A stretch of DNA of 64,000 nucleotides from Bacillus sp. sid0103. Lineage in GTDB: Bacteria; Bacillota; Bacilli; Bacillales_B; DSM-18226. A model generated the notes under the pieces. The model did no database searches, was not told the DNA's origin, and saw only the letters and a list, made by a program, of their open reading frames with translations. Location: positions 62,001 to 126,000 of the forward strand of contig NZ_JAHUWN010000014.1 of assembly GCF_019219025.1 (NCBI RefSeq), written 5' to 3'. Shown piece after piece: positions 1 to 8,331 of the stretch (its first letter is position 1; every line of letters starts with the position of its first letter). A program made the position numbers and the translations under genes.

Positions 1-229
1 GTGTTGCACCAACAAGGCCAGGGATAGCTGCGAGTGTAAAAAGTTGTTCTTCCGTAAATTGAAAGCCGATGTCGTTAAGTCTAACGGCTACTACGGACCA
101 AATTTGCCAAACAATAAATGCGAGCATCAGTGAAGGTACGGATATCCATAAATTGCGTCGAGCATGTTTTTTTCCTTCTGTCTTCCAGAATTTTTCGTCT
201 TCTGGATTCCAATAATTAATTCGGGCCAT
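1..229 (-). CDS. narK: NarK-type nitrate/nitrite transporter, N-terminal part (runs off the window)
   Basis: Only the first 76 codons lie in the window. The product begins MARINYWNPEDEKFW and continues into a first membrane helix (SVPSLMLAFIVWQIWSVVAV). This is the usual NarK opening: a cytoplasmic WxPE..FW stretch followed by helix 1 of the major facilitator fold. NarK proteins exchange nitrate and nitrite across the cytoplasmic membrane during nitrate respiration. The ATG at 229 is preceded by a weak AGGGGG-type ribosome site. The gene has its own FNR-type promoter upstream. It is a neighbour of a second, broken narK homologue on the same strand. Confidence 0.85.
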   Translation of the reverse strand, partial: MARINYWNPEDEKFWKTEGKKHARRNLWISVPSLMLAFIVWQIWSVVAVRLNDIGFQFTEEQLFTLAAIPGLVGAT

Positions 230-283
230 GATATTATTCCCCCTAAATTGTTTTAAAATTTATTTATAAAGATTTGTTGTTTG

Positions 284-334
284 TGTTATTAATATAAATC
301 AGATGGTAACATGAATTTAGTGACGTACGTCACA
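284..334 (-). promoter_or_regulatory. FNR-activated promoter of narK
   Basis: Reading the minus strand, TGTGACGTACGTCACT lies at 334-319 and matches the Bacillus FNR consensus TGTGA-N6-TCACT exactly. A TATATT -10 box lies at 296-291, which predicts a start near 285. The box centre (326.5) is then at -41.5, the usual place for class II FNR activation. This implies anaerobic induction. Confidence 0.75.
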
Positions 335-394
335 AAATCAGTGAACGAACTGTGAACACAAGGGGTTAGACAAAAAGTTGTAATAATTTAACCC

Positions 395-537
395 GATAGG
401 GGTGATTTTTACTGAAATTCACTCCCTTTCCTCCAGCTCGCCCGTGTATTACTAAGGGGTCTCACATGCTCACATTCCTGAATGAGTACCGCGAATTTCG
501 CAAAAATCAAATCAACATTCACCTTTAACATAGGCTA
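395..537 (-). repeat. Decayed copy of the dispersed palindromic repeat
   Basis: The segment ends with AAATCAACATTCAC followed by TTTAACATAGGCT. This is the reverse complement of the left edge of the intact repeat near 43.5 kb (GGCTGTGTTA..GTGAATGTTGATTT), and GGGGTCTCAC in the middle also matches that family. The GC-rich core has decayed. No open frame with a ribosome site is present here. Confidence 0.5.
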
Positions 538-541
538 ACGA

Positions 542-575
542 AAAAAGAGACCTTTCATGGGAAAGATCTCTTTTT
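542..575 (-). terminator. Terminator of the narK-PAS unit
   Basis: Inverted arms AAAAAGAGA-CTTTC and GAAAG-TCTCTTTTT enclose a four-base loop. On the minus strand the stem is followed by T residues. It sits just after the stop codon at 588. Confidence 0.7.
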
Positions 576-587
576 GTTCTGCTTTTT

Positions 588-2084
588 CTAGGATTTTTCG
601 TCATCTTCATAAAACATTCCTACATAGTTTTTGGTTTCACCTGCATCATCTTTAATTGCTGTAATGGTAAGCCATTCTCTGTATATTTCATTATTTTTGC
701 GTTTATTCCAAATATAGCCTTCCCAAACACCGTTTGTCTTTAAGCTTTCCCACATTTGTTTATAAAAGTCATTGCCGTGTTCACCGGATTGAAGAACACT
801 TGGGGTTTTCCCTGCAACCTCTTTTTGACTATAGCCAGTAATTTTTGTGAATGCTGGATTAACGCTTTGAATAATTCCATGAACATCAGTTACACAAATG
901 CCGTCTAAAGCATGGTTTACAATCTTCGCTGAAATATCAAGCTTATCTTGGTAATATAGCCACACTACGATAACCAGACTTGCTAACGAAAACTCTGAAA
1001 GGGACATAAACCCAATGGCATAATGACCAGTCCAATCAAAGAGAATCGTGAGAAGAACTGGCGGGAAAAAACCACCAAGTCACCCCATAGCTGAAACAAT
1101 CCCATTCACAATACCAGCTTGCTTGGAAAAATATAACGGAACTAGTTTAAAGATTGCGCCATTACCTATTCCCGCAAAGAAAGCTACTAATAAGCAACCG
1201 AAAGAATAGATCGGCAGTGATGGAGTAAAAGACAAAAGAAATCCTGCAAAAGTTAAGCTAAAGAAAACAGCCATTAGAATAAGAAATGGATTAACTTTAT
1301 CGCCTAACCAACCTCCAATCGGTCTAAAAACAGTTGCCAAAGCAATAAAACCAGCTGTCCTCAAGCCTGCATCCACTTTATCTAATTCAAAATGATTAAC
1401 TAAAAACGAGGGTAAATATATGGTAAAGGCAACAAAGGAACCAAACGTGATAAAATAGAATAAACTTAGAAACCATAGTTTTGGATTTTTATATACCTCT
1501 TTGATCTGGTCTGGCAAGGAAATGTTTACTTTCCGTTCCTTTCTGTCTCCAAAGATAAAATTTACAAGAGCAAAGAATAGGACAACTAATAGGAAAATTT
1601 TAATGGTGTTTCTCCAACCGTATGCGTTGGCAAGAACAGGCGCTGAAAAGGAAGTAATCGCTGTTCCAATATTTCCGGCTCCGTAAATCCCATTAATAAA
1701 CCCATGCTTTGATTTTTCATAATATTTCGGAAGAGAGGTTACGCCAACCGAAAAAACAGCACCACCAATCCCAAGTAATAACCCGCCAATGATTAGCGTT
1801 AGTAGAGAATTAGCATAGCTTAACAAGGCAATAGGAATAAGTAGGATTATGAAGCTGATTGTAAATAAAAGTCGAGCACCATAGCGGTTCGTCCAATAGC
1901 CAATTGGAATGCGAAGTAGCGATCCAAGGATCACTGGGACTGCAGTTGCCCATGCTATTTGGGAAGAAGTAAGTTTAATATCTACCTTGATATAAGGCAT
2001 AAGGGATGATATAAGTACCCAAACCATAAAACCAGCTACCAAGCTTCCTGTTTGTATAAATAATTGTTTTGGACCTTGCTTCAT
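588..2084 (-). pseudogene. narK: NarK-type nitrate transporter fused to a C-terminal PAS domain, interrupted by an in-frame TGA
   Basis: The 5' part (2084 to 1080, 334 codons) is a NarK family transporter. It carries both glycine-rich nitrate signature regions (GIGGAVFSVG and GIGNGAIFKLVP..QAGIVNGIVSAMG) and then meets TGA at 1082-1080. The same frame continues without a gap: 24 codons (LGGFFPPVLL.. helix 11), helix 12, then a PAS domain (about residues 380-495; GICVTDVHGIIQSVNPAFTKITGYS). Homologues read GGLGGFFPP here, so TGA most simply replaces GGA. Read-through would give about 498 residues. The ATG at 2084 has the ribosome site AAGGGGGAT. The upstream part alone lacks two helices. The 3' part could restart at the ATG at 1007, giving 139 residues with one helix plus PAS, but no clear ribosome site supports this. 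The gene may be newly inactivated, or the TGA could be a sequencing error. Confidence 0.8.
1080..1082 (-). other. In-frame TGA splitting the narK-PAS frame
   Basis: Codons on either side read ..A-M-G-stop-L-G-G-F-F-P-P.., in one unbroken frame. A glycine codon (GGA) is expected here from the conserved NarK motif, so a single G-to-T change explains the stop. Confidence 0.8.
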
Positions 2085-2180
2085 AAAAATCCCCCTTCAA
2101 ATCCAATGCCTTTTTATTATTATTTTCTTTATCTGTTGTTATATAGTAGGAAAGAGGCTCATTGGCCCGAAAAAATTTAC

Positions 2181-2230
2181 TACTTGTATTATAAAATAAT
2201 CTGAAGTACCTATCAGTGAGTTATGACACA
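2181..2230 (-). promoter_or_regulatory. FNR-type promoter of the narK-PAS gene
   Basis: On the minus strand TGTGTCATAACTCACT (2230-2215) differs from TGTGA-N6-TCACT at one base. A perfect TATAAT lies at 2193-2188. The predicted start near 2181 puts the box centre at -41.5, the same geometry as the neighbouring narK promoter. Confidence 0.65.
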
Positions 2231-2282
2231 CATTTGACACAAACTTGTAAAAATATTTGGGTTTTGAATAGGAGAGATAGAA

Positions 2283-3431
2283 ATGAATTTTCTGAAAAAA
2301 CAGACAATAGATGAACGAATCGGTTTAATGAATAACCTTGCAAAACAATTCTTAATGCGAGCACATCAAATAGACATTGAAGGTAGTTTTCCCTATGCCA
2401 ATATAAAGGATCTTAAAAATACAGGGTACACAACATTAACTGTCCCTTCTAGATATGGTGGAAAGGAAATCACACTTTATGAACTCATTCGGCTCCAAGA
2501 AAAGATAGCCGAAGGGGATGGGACAACTGCACTTTCCATCGGATGGCATATGGGAATTATGATGAATTTAGCTGAAAAAAACATTTGGAAGGAACCGGTC
2601 TTTAAGTATCTTTGTGAACAAGTAAAAAATGGTGCATTAATCAATAGTGCTCAAAGTGAACCGAAAACAGGGAGTCCTACACGAGGAGGAAGACCGGAAA
2701 CCACTGCAGAAAAATGTCAAAATGGCTGGGTTATAAAGGGGAGAAAAACATTTACGACCATGTCACCTGTCCTCGATTTCTTTATTGTTAGTGCAACAAT
2801 TAAAGAAACTGATGAAGTGGCAAATTTTCTGATCCCACGGACAACAAAAGGAATAAATATTGAAGAAACTTGGGACAGTATCGCGCTAAGGGGAACAGGA
2901 AGTCATGACTTACTATTGGATAATTGTTTGGTTCCTAACGATTATCTAGTTGAAAAGTTAAGTTCGGCAGCTAAAAAAGCGAATGGATGGCTTTTACACA
3001 TACCAGCATGTTATCTGGGCATAGCAAAAGCTGCCCAAAGATACGCAATTCAATTTGCAAAGGAGTATTCACCAAATAGTATAGTTGGACCAATCATTGA
3101 TTTGCCAAATGTCCAACAAAAACTGGGTGAAATTGAGTTGAAAGTAATGCAGTCGGAGTACTTCTTGTATGGAGTTGCCAAACAGTGGGATGCTTCATTC
3201 GATCAAGATAGGGAAAGAATGAGTGCAGCGTTAGGGGCCGCCAAATTTACAGTGACGAATTTGGCAATCGAAATTGTTGACTTGGCAATGAGAATCGTTG
3301 GAGCAAAAAGTCTTTCTTTGAGTAATCCATTGCAGCGATATTATAGAGATGTGCGAGCAGGGCTACATAATCCACCGATGGATGACATGACTTTACAACT
3401 ATTAGCAAAGCACAGCATTATTAATCATTAA
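2283..3431 (+). CDS. Acyl-CoA dehydrogenase family flavoprotein
   Basis: A 382-residue protein of usual family length. The N-terminal helical domain (TLTVPSRYGGKEITLYELIRLQEKIAEGDGTTALSIGWH) is followed by a central beta domain (SAQSEPKTGSPTRGG.., GRKTFTTMSPVLDFFIV) and a C-terminal helical bundle (AAKFTVTNLAIEIVDLAMRIVGAKSLSLSNPLQRYYRDVRAG). These enzymes use FAD to oxidise acyl-CoA or, in relatives, other substrates. The overall pattern resembles Bacillus YdbM, but the substrate cannot be read from sequence. The ATG has GGAGAG eight bases upstream. The gene stands alone, divergent from the narK-PAS gene. Confidence 0.85.
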   Translation: MNFLKKQTIDERIGLMNNLAKQFLMRAHQIDIEGSFPYANIKDLKNTGYTTLTVPSRYGGKEITLYELIRLQEKIAEGDGTTALSIGWHMGIMMNLAEKNIWKEPVFKYLCEQVKNGALINSAQSEPKTGSPTRGGRPETTAEKCQNGWVIKGRKTFTTMSPVLDFFIVSATIKETDEVANFLIPRTTKGINIEETWDSIALRGTGSHDLLLDNCLVPNDYLVEKLSSAAKKANGWLLHIPACYLGIAKAAQRYAIQFAKEYSPNSIVGPIIDLPNVQQKLGEIELKVMQSEYFLYGVAKQWDASFDQDRERMSAALGAAKFTVTNLAIEIVDLAMRIVGAKSLSLSNPLQRYYRDVRAGLHNPPMDDMTLQLLAKHSIINH

Positions 3432-3493
3432 CCAAAAGTTGGTTAACTAATCTCCAAACTAAATGGTTACCATAACAGTAAGGAGTGAGGAAA

Positions 3494-3655
3494 ATGCCAA
3501 GAGGTAAAGAATTAGAGCAGCTTCCTATGGCTAATATAGCACCAGGTGCAGGAAAAGATGCCAATAGGAATAATAGAGAGGTTCTTGGGGGGATTGTTCA
3601 AGGAGTTCAACCAGAACCTAATGATATTGAAAAGGAAAATGAAGACATGGTATAA
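3494..3655 (+). CDS. Small hypothetical protein, 53 residues
   Basis: An ATG follows a strong AAGGAGTGAGG ribosome site. The product is hydrophilic and rich in Asn, Glu and Gly (MPRGKELEQLPMANIAPGAG.., ending EKENEDMV). It has no membrane segment or cysteine. The stop codon overlaps the 5' arm of a terminator, which supports a real compact gene. Its size and position next to a spore protein gene would fit a small spore protein, but no family was recognised. Confidence 0.6.
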   Translation: MPRGKELEQLPMANIAPGAGKDANRNNREVLGGIVQGVQPEPNDIEKENEDMV

Positions 3656-3687
3656 GGCAGGAATACTTTCCTGCCTTATACTTTTTT
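3650..3687 (+). terminator. Intrinsic terminator after the 53-residue gene
   Basis: A perfect 14-bp stem (GTATAAGGCAGGAA and its complement) with loop TACT is followed by six T residues. Confidence 0.85.
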
Positions 3688-3726
3688 GATTATGATAAGA
3701 TTTTAATACATTAACTCCTAGAGGAA

Positions 3727-3906
3727 TTATTCTTCGATTAACTCACCAATTTCAACAACTGATCGTTCTTCCAATGGCCCGCGTAAATGAACAGTTGCGG
3801 TATGTCCATCTTCATTTAATTGGTCAATCCATACAGATGCACCATTATATTTGACTTCAATATCTGCAGAAGATGACAAAATCTGCTTTACTCGGTTAAC
3901 ATTCAT
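3727..3906 (-). CDS. sspH: H-type small acid-soluble spore protein
   Basis: A 59-residue protein, MNVNRVKQILSSSADIEVKY.., with VWIDQLNEDGHTATVHLRGP and an acidic end. This is the SspH family pattern and length. These proteins are made in the forespore, and their role in spore DNA or core protection is minor. The ATG at 3906 is chosen because AGGAG lies eight bases upstream; the upstream in-frame GTG at 3915 overlaps that site and is unlikely. No confident sigma-G promoter was found. Confidence 0.85.
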   Translation of the reverse strand: MNVNRVKQILSSSADIEVKYNGASVWIDQLNEDGHTATVHLRGPLEERSVVEIGELIEE

Positions 3907-3955
3907 TATATTCACTCCTAGTCATTTGATTGGGTATGGTTTTCATTTTTAGGTA

Positions 3956-3975
3956 AAGAAAGCAACCGCTTTCTT
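3956..3975 (-). terminator. Weak hairpin after the 59-residue minus-strand gene
   Basis: AAGAAAGC-AACC-GCTTTCTT forms an 8-bp stem just past the stop at 4004, with a poor T-tract on the minus strand. Confidence 0.4.
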
Positions 3976-4003
3976 CTATAATATAGTGGGCATTTATACA
4001 TTC

Positions 4004-4183
4004 CTAAGGATAGTCGATATGTATACCATTGATTGTACCTGGCTCATCAACATCTCCCAGACTATTTAGATAATAATCAAGCTCGATTTGTAATTCCTTC
4101 GGAGCACCAGGCTTTAAATGCCAATTCCCTGGTTCATCAACAAAATATGGGCTTTTTGTAAATTCAGGCCTTATTCTGGGCAT
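4004..4183 (-). CDS. Small hypothetical protein, 59 residues
   Basis: The chosen ATG (4183) has AAAGGAGA eight bases upstream. A longer in-frame extension to 4258 lacks a ribosome site and is basic, low-complexity sequence. The product, MPRIRPEFTKSPYFVDEPGN.., has repeated VDEPG motifs (VDEPGNWHLKPGAPKEL and VDEPGTINGIHIDYP) and is acidic and soluble. It looks like a conserved Bacillus protein of unknown role. I did not recognise the family. Confidence 0.6.
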   Translation of the reverse strand: MPRIRPEFTKSPYFVDEPGNWHLKPGAPKELQIELDYYLNSLGDVDEPGTINGIHIDYP

Positions 4184-4258
4184 AGTATTCTCCTTTTTAA
4201 AATTTCTTTCTTGTTTCCTCTGTGTATATACTTTCCAATGTTTACTTAGTTCATTCAA

Positions 4259-4696
4259 AGAATCAGTGGCTTCCCACTAGCAAAAGATAAGACTAAATTC
4301 ATATTGCTCCCTCAAACATACGGGTTTATGATATGTAGAAATGATGACCTCAAAAGACATAAATGCGATAAGTATTTAAGTGAAGGGCCCAATTAAATAT
4401 AAAAAAATGAAACTAAATGAAATCATCTTCGTCTTATAATATTGAGGATTGAAAATAGTCATGTCCCACCATGACATGACATAGAAATAGAAAGTATATC
4501 ACGATGTGAAATCATTTAATTTCATATGTTAATTGGGGAAAAAGCGGCTGAACAATTAGCAAATGATGTAGATTTTTGTTGATAAGTATAGTTAGAAATA
4601 GCATGATTTTTGTTTTTATTTTTATACGAAGTGTGATATAGTAATTGAGGTTCGTTTACCGAAGCTTAATTGGTAAGTGAGGGGAGAATTTAATAT
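4259..4696. other. Gene-free 438-base stretch upstream of ltaS
   Basis: No supported gene was found. It holds an inverted repeat, GTCATG-N6-CATGAC (4458-4475), and a candidate ltaS promoter with an extended -10 (TGATATAGT, 4635-4642). A 18-codon frame, MLIGEKAAEQLANDVDFC, near 4530 has no ribosome site and is treated as noise. Confidence 0.4.
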
Positions 4697-6646
4697 ATGA
4701 ATAAAATAAGACTACCTAAAACATTAAAAAATAGTCATATTACATTCTTTGCAGCGGCTGTTTTATTATTTTGGATCAAAACTTATGCTGCTTATCAAAT
4801 TGAATTTAATTTAGGTATTGAAAATAACCTACAAAAGTTTTTGCTTTTAATTAATCCATTAAGTTCAGCCTTGTTCTTTTTTGGATTAGCATTACTATTT
4901 AAGAAGCATTCAAAGATGATAATGATCATAATAAATTTCCTTTTATCATTCTTATTGTACGCAAATATTGCCTACTATCGTTTCTTTAATGATTTCATTA
5001 CTGTGCCAGTATTAATGCAAACTAAAACAAATGCTGGACAACTTGGTGACAGTGCACTTTCATTAATGTCGCCATTTGATATTTTTTATTTTACAGATAC
5101 ATTTATTTTAATTGCATTAGCATTAACTATTTTTAAGAAAGTAACGGTAACGAACAGAAAAACCTATAAAATTGTTCTATTATTTTCAATCACTACTTTT
5201 CTATTTAATTTAGGGTTAGCAGAAAAGGATCGTCCACAATTGCTGTCACGTTCTTTTGACAGGAATTATTTAGTAAAATACCTTGGTGCGTATAACTTTA
5301 CCATTTATGATGTCATCCAAAATATCAAATCATCAAGTCAACGAGCATTGGCGGATAGCAGTGATATTACAGATGTTGAGAACTACCGAAAAGCAAACTA
5401 TGCAGCACCAAATCCAAAATACTTTGGAAAAGCTAAAGGTATGAATGTCATATATATTTCGATGGAATCATTTCAAAGTTTTATGATTGATTATAAGATG
5501 CCAAACGGACAGGAAGTAACACCATTTTTGAATTCATTGGCACATGACCATAATACGTTCTATTTTGATAATTTCTATCACCAAACAGGTCAAGGGAAAA
5601 CCTCCGATGCCGAGTTCTTGATGGAAAATTCATTATATCCAATGGCACAAGGGGCAGTTTTTGTTAATAAGGCCCAAAACACTTATCAAGCTATGCCTTC
5701 TATTTTAAAAGGACAGGGATATAGTTCAGCTGTGTTTCATGGAAACTATAAGACGTTCTGGAATCGAAACGTTATCTATAAAGCATTTGGCTACGATCAA
5801 TTCTTTGATGCAGAGTACTACAGTATGTCTGATGAAAATACTAAAAACTATGGAATGAAAGATAAACCTTTCTTCAAAGAATCAATTCCATTACTTGAAA
5901 GCTTAAAGCAGCCGTTCTATACAAAATTCATTTCATTGTCTAACCATTTCCCATTTGAAATGGATCCGCAAGATACAGTCTTTCCTGCTGGGGATTATGG
6001 GGATACGGTGGTAAACCAATATTTCCAATCCGCAAACTATATGGATCAGGCATTTGAGCAGTTCTTTAATGATTTAAAAGCTAACGGTTTGTATGATAAT
6101 ACTATAATTGTTATGTATGGTGACCATTACGGTATCTCAGAAAACCATAATGATGCAATGGCAAAGGTTATGGGTGTGGACGAAATCACTCCTGCAATCA
6201 ATGCTAAATTACAGCGTGTACCATTGTTCATTCACGTGCCTGGTGTAAAGGGTGGAGTGCAGCACCAAGTTGGCGGTGAAGTAGACGTTCGTCCAACTGT
6301 TCTTCATTTATTAGGTATTGATACGAAAGATTATATGGAATTTGGTTCCGATTTACTTTCTAAACAACACCGCAATTGGGCTTTATTTAGAAACGGTGAC
6401 TTTGTAACATCCGATGCAATCCAGATTAATGAAAAATGTTACTCCTCTGCAACTGGTGAATTATTAGGAGATGACACAATTTGTAAGGATGTAGACAGCA
6501 AAGTTAATATGGAGCTAAATATGTCTGATGAAATTGTTTATAAAGACTTACTACGGTTCTATAAGCCTGAAGGATATACACCAATTAACCCTAATGATTA
6601 TGAATATTTAGGTCCAAAAGGTGACAAAGCAACAGAAGAAGAGTAA
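4697..6646 (+). CDS. ltaS: Lipoteichoic acid synthase (polyglycerolphosphate polymerase)
   Basis: A 649-residue protein with five N-terminal membrane helices (about 1-175), a linker ending in a likely signal peptidase site (ALA near 216) and a large extracellular sulfatase-fold domain. LtaS transfers glycerol phosphate from phosphatidylglycerol to growing lipoteichoic acid on the outer face of the membrane. The catalytic threonine is Thr302 in GQGKTSDAEF. Metal and substrate residues are seen in YISMESFQSF, NRNVIYKAFGYD and YGDHYG. The ATG follows GAGGGGAG. It is monocistronic, with its own terminator right after the stop. Length matches the family. Confidence 0.95.
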   Translation: MNKIRLPKTLKNSHITFFAAAVLLFWIKTYAAYQIEFNLGIENNLQKFLLLINPLSSALFFFGLALLFKKHSKMIMIIINFLLSFLLYANIAYYRFFNDFITVPVLMQTKTNAGQLGDSALSLMSPFDIFYFTDTFILIALALTIFKKVTVTNRKTYKIVLLFSITTFLFNLGLAEKDRPQLLSRSFDRNYLVKYLGAYNFTIYDVIQNIKSSSQRALADSSDITDVENYRKANYAAPNPKYFGKAKGMNVIYISMESFQSFMIDYKMPNGQEVTPFLNSLAHDHNTFYFDNFYHQTGQGKTSDAEFLMENSLYPMAQGAVFVNKAQNTYQAMPSILKGQGYSSAVFHGNYKTFWNRNVIYKAFGYDQFFDAEYYSMSDENTKNYGMKDKPFFKESIPLLESLKQPFYTKFISLSNHFPFEMDPQDTVFPAGDYGDTVVNQYFQSANYMDQAFEQFFNDLKANGLYDNTIIVMYGDHYGISENHNDAMAKVMGVDEITPAINAKLQRVPLFIHVPGVKGGVQHQVGGEVDVRPTVLHLLGIDTKDYMEFGSDLLSKQHRNWALFRNGDFVTSDAIQINEKCYSSATGELLGDDTICKDVDSKVNMELNMSDEIVYKDLLRFYKPEGYTPINPNDYEYLGPKGDKATEEE

Positions 6647-6656
6647 CATGATGAAC

Positions 6657-6688
6657 GAGAGAAGGGGGCGTTACCTTCTCTCTTTTTT
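6657..6688 (+). terminator. ltaS terminator
   Basis: GAGAGAAGG and CCTTCTCTC form a 9-bp stem followed by six T residues. It lies between ltaS and the start chosen for the nuclease gene. Confidence 0.85.
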
Positions 6689-6734
6689 ATTTTGCTTCAA
6701 TTTATTTAGGAAATTACATAAAGGGGAACTATCT

Positions 6735-7637
6735 ATGAACACTAGAATTCTTCAATTTATCATTTCAGTAATCGTAATTATGACTTGCATTCTGTCTGGG
6801 TGTTCTGGAAGCGAAACTTCTAGCGAAAAAGGCGATGCAAATACCTCCTCAGTAAGCAAAAATAACGAAATAAATACGGATGAACCAAGCGATTCGAAAA
6901 CACCTTCACAATCTCCGTCCAAATCAGTTGAGCAGAAACCTAGTAATAAAAAATTACTGCCCGCTACCATTGTAAAAAATGTAGATGGGGATACCGTTGA
7001 TATTAACTTAAATGGCAAGATAGAAAAGGTAAGGATGCTTTGTGTGGATACTCCTGAGACCCATCATCCTAGGTTAGGGGTTCAGCCATTTGGACCGGAA
7101 GCAGCGGAATATACAAAGAAGATTCTCTCTGTTGGGACCAAAGTCGAAATTGAACCTGGCTTAGGTGAAAGTAGAGATAAATATGGGCGATTACTTGCTT
7201 ATATTTATGTGAATGGGAAAATGTTTAATGAAATGCTTCTAGAGAAGGGCCTAGCTCGAGTGGCCTATATTTATGCGCCAAATACGCAATATGTTGATGA
7301 ATTTTATGCGATCCAAAAGAAAGCACAAAAAAAGGGCGTTGGCATCTGGTCTATTGAAAATTATGCGCAGGAGGATGGGTATAATACCGATAATGCCAAA
7401 GAAGATAATGGAAAAGGAACTCAATCAAACGCATCATCTGGAAATAATTATGAAAATAACCCAAGCGATGATCAAGAAATCAACCTGAAATGTAAAGGGA
7501 AAATTAAGGGAAATGCTAATTCCCATATCTATCATGTGCCTGGCGGCAGTTATTACGATTCCACAACTGATAATATCGTCTGGTTTTGTTCAGAAAAAGA
7601 AGCCTTGGAAGCAGGTTACAGGAAATCAAAGCGTTAA
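6735..7637 (+). CDS. Lipoprotein thermonuclease (staphylococcal nuclease family) with C-terminal cysteine domain
   Basis: A 300-residue protein. The ATG at 6735 has AAAGGGGAA upstream; the frame stays open further upstream but runs through the ltaS terminator. A lipobox (ILSGC, Cys23) predicts a membrane-anchored lipoprotein, followed by a Ser/Lys/Asn-rich linker (24-72). The SNase domain (about 73-207) keeps the catalytic residues seen in this family: Arg100 (KVRMLCVDTPET), Glu108 and Arg152 (DKYGRLLAY). The tail (about 245-300; LKCKGKIKGNANSHIYHVPGGSYY..VWFCSEKEALEAGY) resembles the small module often found at the end of such nucleases. It likely degrades extracellular DNA or RNA using calcium. 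Confidence 0.88.
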   Translation: MNTRILQFIISVIVIMTCILSGCSGSETSSEKGDANTSSVSKNNEINTDEPSDSKTPSQSPSKSVEQKPSNKKLLPATIVKNVDGDTVDINLNGKIEKVRMLCVDTPETHHPRLGVQPFGPEAAEYTKKILSVGTKVEIEPGLGESRDKYGRLLAYIYVNGKMFNEMLLEKGLARVAYIYAPNTQYVDEFYAIQKKAQKKGVGIWSIENYAQEDGYNTDNAKEDNGKGTQSNASSGNNYENNPSDDQEINLKCKGKIKGNANSHIYHVPGGSYYDSTTDNIVWFCSEKEALEAGYRKSKR

Positions 7638-7656
7638 GATTATTGTGTATAGGATT

Positions 7657-7687
7657 GCAGCAGGCTTTTGAATGCCTGCTGCTTTTT
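7657..7687 (+). terminator. Nuclease gene terminator
   Basis: GCAGCAGGC and GCCTGCTGC form a stem with an eight-base loop, followed by TTTTT. Confidence 0.85.
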
Positions 7688-7724
7688 AAATCTAAATATT
7701 AATAAAAAATTAGCCATGTACCAA

Positions 7725-7753
7725 TTGTTATCATATAATAAATAAAATATATT
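7725..7753 (+). promoter_or_regulatory. Candidate sigma-A promoter of the HD hydrolase gene
   Basis: TTGTTA, a 17-base spacer and TATATT lie 29 bases before the start codon. Confidence 0.45.
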
Positions 7754-7781
7754 ATTTTGAAAAAGTTAGGAGAGAGATCGC

Positions 7782-8294
7782 ATGAGAGACGTTACCTTAT
7801 TGAGTATATTTGAACATCACATTGCCCAAAAATATTTAAACCGCTCTGGTCTTGCCCATGCGATTGCTGTTGCCTACCATGCCTTTCAATTAGGGAAAGA
7901 GCATCAATTGGATGTTGACATTGCGGCAAAGGCAGGGCTTCTCCATGATATGGGACATTATACATGGTATAAAAATGGAAAATGGGATTATGATTTATAT
8001 AAGCAAAATGACATTCATCCGATAAAAGGCGCGGAAAGAGCGCATAAGCTTCTGATCCGTCTTGGTGAAAATCCAATCAAAGCCAAAACAATTGCACTTG
8101 CGATTTTATTTCATACAGACTCATTTTTACCATCTAACGATATTGTGAGGACACCATTACAGCAAGTTGTTAAATGGGCCGATGAAAAGGATGAAGAAGA
8201 AGGCGGCATGCATCATTACCGGACGATTGAATATGAACGGGCCAAACAAAGTATTATTCGCCTAGATGAATGGATCGACAAAGAATTTGAATAA
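7782..8294 (+). CDS. HD-domain hydrolase
   Basis: A 170-residue soluble protein of the HD superfamily. Metal ligands are visible: His26 (SGLAHA), the His55-Asp56 pair (AGLLHDMGHY), and later His/Asp residues (AILFHTDSF, VVKWADEKDEEEGG). Such proteins hydrolyse phosphate esters of nucleotides or related compounds; the substrate is not evident. AGGAGAGA precedes the ATG. It is a single gene, convergent with the next one across a shared terminator. Confidence 0.8.
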   Translation: MRDVTLLSIFEHHIAQKYLNRSGLAHAIAVAYHAFQLGKEHQLDVDIAAKAGLLHDMGHYTWYKNGKWDYDLYKQNDIHPIKGAERAHKLLIRLGENPIKAKTIALAILFHTDSFLPSNDIVRTPLQQVVKWADEKDEEEGGMHHYRTIEYERAKQSIIRLDEWIDKEFE

Positions 8295-8296
8295 AG

Positions 8297-8327
8297 AAAA
8301 GGCGGTGCAGATGATGCACCGCCTTTT
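8297..8327. terminator. Bidirectional terminator
   Basis: A perfect 13-bp stem (AAAAGGCGGTGCA and complement) with a five-base loop is flanked by A and T runs. It serves the convergent genes on both sides. Confidence 0.85.
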
Positions 8328-8331
8328 AAAA

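Noticed and set aside
1080..1082. Selenocysteine or programmed read-through at the TGA in narK-PAS
   Set aside because: The motif calls for glycine, not cysteine, and no SECIS-like context or read-through signal is evident; a point mutation is simpler.
4530..4590. 18-codon frame MLIGEKAAEQLANDVDFC before ltaS
   Set aside because: No ribosome site and too short to support; kept only as part of the intergenic note.
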